Positions 37,322 to 38,675 of a stretch of 38,675 nt of DNA are shown here, piece after piece. How positions within the stretch are numbered: position 1 is the stretch's first letter; the number at the start of each line of letters is the position of its first letter. The translations under genes and the position numbers were made by a program. Source of the stretch: a virus; IMG/VR virus record IMGVR_UViG_3300046336_000201, positions 1 through 38,675 of that record; one strand, 5' to 3'. The notes below the pieces were generated by a model. It did no database searches and was not told where the DNA came from. It saw nothing but the letters and a program-made list of their open reading frames with translations.

Positions 37322-37990
37322 ATGAAACAACAAATTAAAAATCGGTACTCAGACAAAGTTATTTTTGAATGTGAATTGCCTGCTGGGACCAAAAATCCAC
37401 TGCGTGAAGCAGTAATCAAAGCAGTTTCAGAGGGCGTGAGTCTGAAATATGCAAACTTGATAGATACAAATTTGTCAAGTGCAAAAATGGCAAATGCGGA
37501 CTTATATAGTGCAAACCTGAAAGGTGCAAATTTATCAAGCGCAAACTTGAAAGGTGCAAATTTATCAAGCGCAAACTTATCAGATGCAAACTTATCAGAT
37601 GCAAACTTGTCGAGTGCAAACTTATCAGATGCAAACCTGACGAGTGCAAACCTGACGAGTGCAAACCTGACGAGTGCAAACCTGAAAGTTGCGCAAATGG
37701 CAAAAGTGAACTTATCGAATGCAAACTTATCGAATGCAAACTTATCGAATGCAAACTTATCGAATGCAAACTTATCGAATGCAAAGTTAACTCGAGCAGA
37801 TTTGTCCTCTGCAAAACTGAAAGATGCAAAACTGAAAGATGCAGATTTGACAGGTGCATACCTAACAAAAGCAAATTTAACAGGTGCAAACTTGGAAGGT
37901 GTGATTGGATATACCAAAGTATCCGAAGCAGCGACCACGCCAGGAAAATCGGATGAGTGGATGAAGTTATTCAAAATTTTAGTAAAATAA
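37322..37990 (+). CDS. Pentapeptide-repeat protein
   Basis: A 222-residue protein. After a 40-residue head (MKQQIKNRYSDKVIFECELP) come about 31 tandem A(N/D)Lxx units from residue 41 to 195, such as ANLSS, ANLSD and ANLTS, predicted to coil into a right-handed square beta-helix. A short helical tail follows (SDEWMKLFKILVK). Some members, such as MfpA and Qnr, mimic DNA and bind gyrase; whether this one does is unknown. The break AQMAKVN near 124-130 may make a kink. The DNA itself is repetitive (15-nt units). It follows an early-type promoter. Confidence 0.93.
   Translation: MKQQIKNRYSDKVIFECELPAGTKNPLREAVIKAVSEGVSLKYANLIDTNLSSAKMANADLYSANLKGANLSSANLKGANLSSANLSDANLSDANLSSANLSDANLTSANLTSANLTSANLKVAQMAKVNLSNANLSNANLSNANLSNANLSNAKLTRADLSSAKLKDAKLKDADLTGAYLTKANLTGANLEGVIGYTKVSEAATTPGKSDEWMKLFKILVK
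37631..37780 (+). repeat. 15-nt tandem repeats inside the pentapeptide gene
   Basis: GCAAACCTGACGAGT occurs three times exactly (37631-37675) and GCAAACTTATCGAAT four times exactly (37721-37780). Such perfect units in a coding region suggest recent expansion by slippage or recombination. Confidence 0.9.
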
Positions 37991-38035
37991 ACTGTTGACT
38001 TATTCGAATAAATGTTGATAATGGGGTCTAAGTAG
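37984..38035 (+). promoter_or_regulatory. Repeated 52-nt early promoter module, copy 1
   Basis: TTGACT (37995-38000), 16 nt, GATAAT (38017-38022), then GGGGTCTAAGTAG. The whole 52 nt recur exactly at 38398-38449. It directly precedes the structured RNA at 38041. Confidence 0.8.
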
Positions 38036-38040
38036 AGATT

Positions 38041-38205
38041 TTGCACTAAAATCTGAACATAGTAAACGATAGCTTAAATAGTAGAGCTAGTACAAAGGTA
38101 GTGGGAAATATTAGCTATAAAGCCCATGAGAATAGTACGACCTGTAATCATCAGGTGGTAGTTGGTGCGAAACCAACCGAGTACTGTGTTTAGATTTTAG
38201 CGCAA
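38041..38205 (+). ncRNA. Structured RNA 1, tRNA-like with a 24-nt closing stem
   Basis: CTAAAATCTGAACATAGTA (38046-38064) pairs over 19 bp (two G.U) with TACTGTGTTTAGATTTTAG (38182-38200). After one mismatch, TTGC and GCAA add 4 bp. Inside are a D-arm-like AGCT-TAAATAGTAG-AGCT, a TGGG...CCCA hairpin, an arm ACCTG-TAATCAT-CAGGT with a 7-nt loop, a 4-nt GGTA spacer and a T-arm-like GTTGG-TGCGAAA-CCAAC. No open reading frame of note is present. It lies about 19 nt after the promoter -10 box. The order of arms is that of a tRNA, but the closing stem is far too long. Confidence 0.6.
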
Positions 38206-38213
38206 TTCTTGTG

Positions 38214-38388
38214 AAATAAATTCTGAAAGAGTGGTTGCAAGGCAGCCAACTTCGTGCGGGCATAGATTAGTAGACTCCTAATTAGTATTGAGGGTCTGTG
38301 CCGCGGTAGGAGGTAATATTACCTATCGAGAAATCCACTAAGTTGTTAGGGTTCGATCTCCCTTTACCCGCTCTTTCAGAATTTATTT
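38214..38388 (+). ncRNA. Structured RNA 2, tRNA-like with a 21-bp closing stem
   Basis: AAATAAATTCTGAAAGAG (38214-38231) pairs perfectly with CTCTTTCAGAATTTATTT (38371-38388), and TGG/CCG extends the stem. A possible D-arm GTTG-CAAGGCAGC-CAAC follows at 38234-38250. Then comes a long arm, GCGGGCATAGA with TCTGTGCCGC, topped by ATTAG-TAGACTC-CTAAT, then a palindrome AGGTAATATTACCT and an AGGG-TTCGATCT-CCCT element like a T-arm with one extra base. CAACTT and AAGTTG could also pair across the middle. Function unknown. Confidence 0.5.
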
Positions 38389-38397
38389 TTCAACTTG

Positions 38398-38449
38398 AAA
38401 ATAAACTGTTGACTTATTCGAATAAATGTTGATAATGGGGTCTAAGTAG
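38398..38449 (+). promoter_or_regulatory. Repeated 52-nt early promoter module, copy 2
   Basis: Exact copy of 37984-38035, with TTGACT at 38409-38414 and GATAAT at 38431-38436. It precedes the tRNA-like RNA at 38465. Confidence 0.8.
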
Positions 38450-38464
38450 TTAGAAATGTAAAAT

Positions 38465-38572
38465 ATTTTCAAATCAAAGTTTATAGCTCATTGGTAGAGC
38501 AGTCGGAGCGGCGTTCAATTGCTATCCCATTAGATGGAGGTTCAAGTCCTTTTTAAAATTTGATTTGAAAAT
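38465..38572 (+). tRNA. tRNA-like RNA 3 with extended acceptor stem
   Basis: ATTTTCAAATCAAA (38465-38478) pairs 14 of 14 with TTTGATTTGAAAAT (38559-38572). After a G-A mismatch, TTTA and TAAA add 4 bp. Then come TA and a canonical D-arm GCTC-ATTGGTA-GAGC (38486-38500) with A after it, and a T-arm GGAGG-TTCAAGT-CCTTT (38536-38552). The 34 nt between hold an arm AGCGG-CGTTCAA-TTGCT (7-nt loop, but G instead of T at position 33) and extra bases. A mature tRNA would need an acceptor of only 7 bp, so it is either a precursor or a tRNA mimic. Confidence 0.6.
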
Positions 38573-38588
38573 TTTGGTAAAATAATTG

Positions 38589-38617
38589 TTGACTTATATA
38601 AATAAAGCATATATAAT
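38589..38617 (+). promoter_or_regulatory. Sigma70-like promoter at the right end
   Basis: TTGACT (38589-38594), 17 nt, TATAAT (38612-38617). It precedes the gene that starts at 38647. Confidence 0.8.
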
Positions 38618-38646
38618 AGACAGATAGCAAATAAAGAGATCAAGAA

Positions 38647-38675
38647 ATGATTTTGAATTCGTATAATACAGGAAG
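38647..38675 (+). CDS. Start of an early gene cut by the window edge
   Basis: ATG with AAAGAGAT upstream opens a frame MILNSYNTG that runs off the window. It lies 29 nt after a good promoter. Too short to identify. Confidence 0.4.

Noticed and set aside
37600-37800. Short regular repeats that could suggest a CRISPR array
   Set aside because: The 15-nt units are contiguous, lack spacers and encode A-N-L-x-x in frame, so they are coding repeats.
37210-38046. Long minus-strand frame of 278 codons opposite the pentapeptide gene
   Set aside because: It is the mirror of the repetitive A-N-L-x-x codons, giving FASDKFALDK-type repeats. It has no ribosome site, and the plus-strand protein is a clear family member.
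38214-38388. Group I intron in a tRNA for the second structured RNA
   Set aside because: The middle segment between CAACTT and AAGTTG is only about 87 nt, far below the size of group I introns, and no intron core elements are visible.

Overview
The window (38,675 bp) is part of the genome of a tailed, contractile-tail phage of the T4-like kind. It carries recognisable counterparts of T4 gp17 (large terminase), gp16, gp19 (tail tube), gp4, gp22, gp23 (major capsid protein), gp13, gp14, gp15 and gp18 (sheath), together with a DenV-type endonuclease V, a PhoH-type ATPase and a GroES-type co-chaperonin. Short TAAATA motifs (TATAAATA and close variants) stand about 25-35 nt before most virion genes, as expected for T4-type late promoters. 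The host cannot be named from the sequence. Portal, prohead protease, baseplate and replication genes are not in the window.

Layout. 1-4.2 kb: end of an unknown gene, terminase on the minus strand, a homing-endonuclease-like gene, tail tube. 4.3-9.2 kb: a cluster of small late genes including gp4-like and gp16-like genes. 9.2-11.6 kb: scaffold and major capsid protein. 11.6-15.0 kb: two mobile, homing-endonuclease-like genes. 15.0-18.1 kb: GroES, a truncated endonuclease, DenV, two small minus-strand genes, PhoH and one more head-type small protein. 18.1-24.4 kb: neck module (gp13-like, gp14-like, an ADP-ribosyltransferase-like protein, gp15-like). 24.4-28.0 kb: small packaged-type proteins, a nuclease-like protein and mobile genes on the minus strand. 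28.2-32.7 kb: sheath, another mobile gene and a papain-fold hydrolase. From about 34.4 kb to the end the style changes to small, SD-led genes behind sigma70-like promoters (TTGACC/T, 16-17 nt, TAyAAT). This looks like an early region. It contains a pentapeptide-repeat protein and several tRNA-like structured RNAs.

Two themes stand out. First, at least twelve proteins of otherwise unrelated sequence begin with a short amphipathic segment ending in L/I-x-E, such as MSILKQVLQE or MNNQRLAELAGI.(I/L)TE. This resembles the capsid-targeting sequence of T4 internal head proteins and Alt, which the prohead protease cuts after L/I-x-E. The phage may therefore load a varied set of proteins into its head, including an ADP-ribosyltransferase-like protein and a PD-(D/E)xK-like protein. 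Second, the right end carries RNAs with tRNA D-arm and T-arm hallmarks but abnormal middles, three of them closed by 18-24 bp stems. Two of these sit directly behind an exactly repeated 52-nt promoter module.

The region is also rich in mobile genes. Three proteins combine 4-6 zinc-binding modules with an EDxHD-type nuclease end, two carry a GNAT-like C-terminal domain, and one GIY-YIG-like remnant is present. They lie next to terminase, tail tube, capsid, GroES and sheath genes. At least six loci carry frameshifts, and three of the shifts are explained by one lost G in a G run. True decay and sequence error cannot be separated here.
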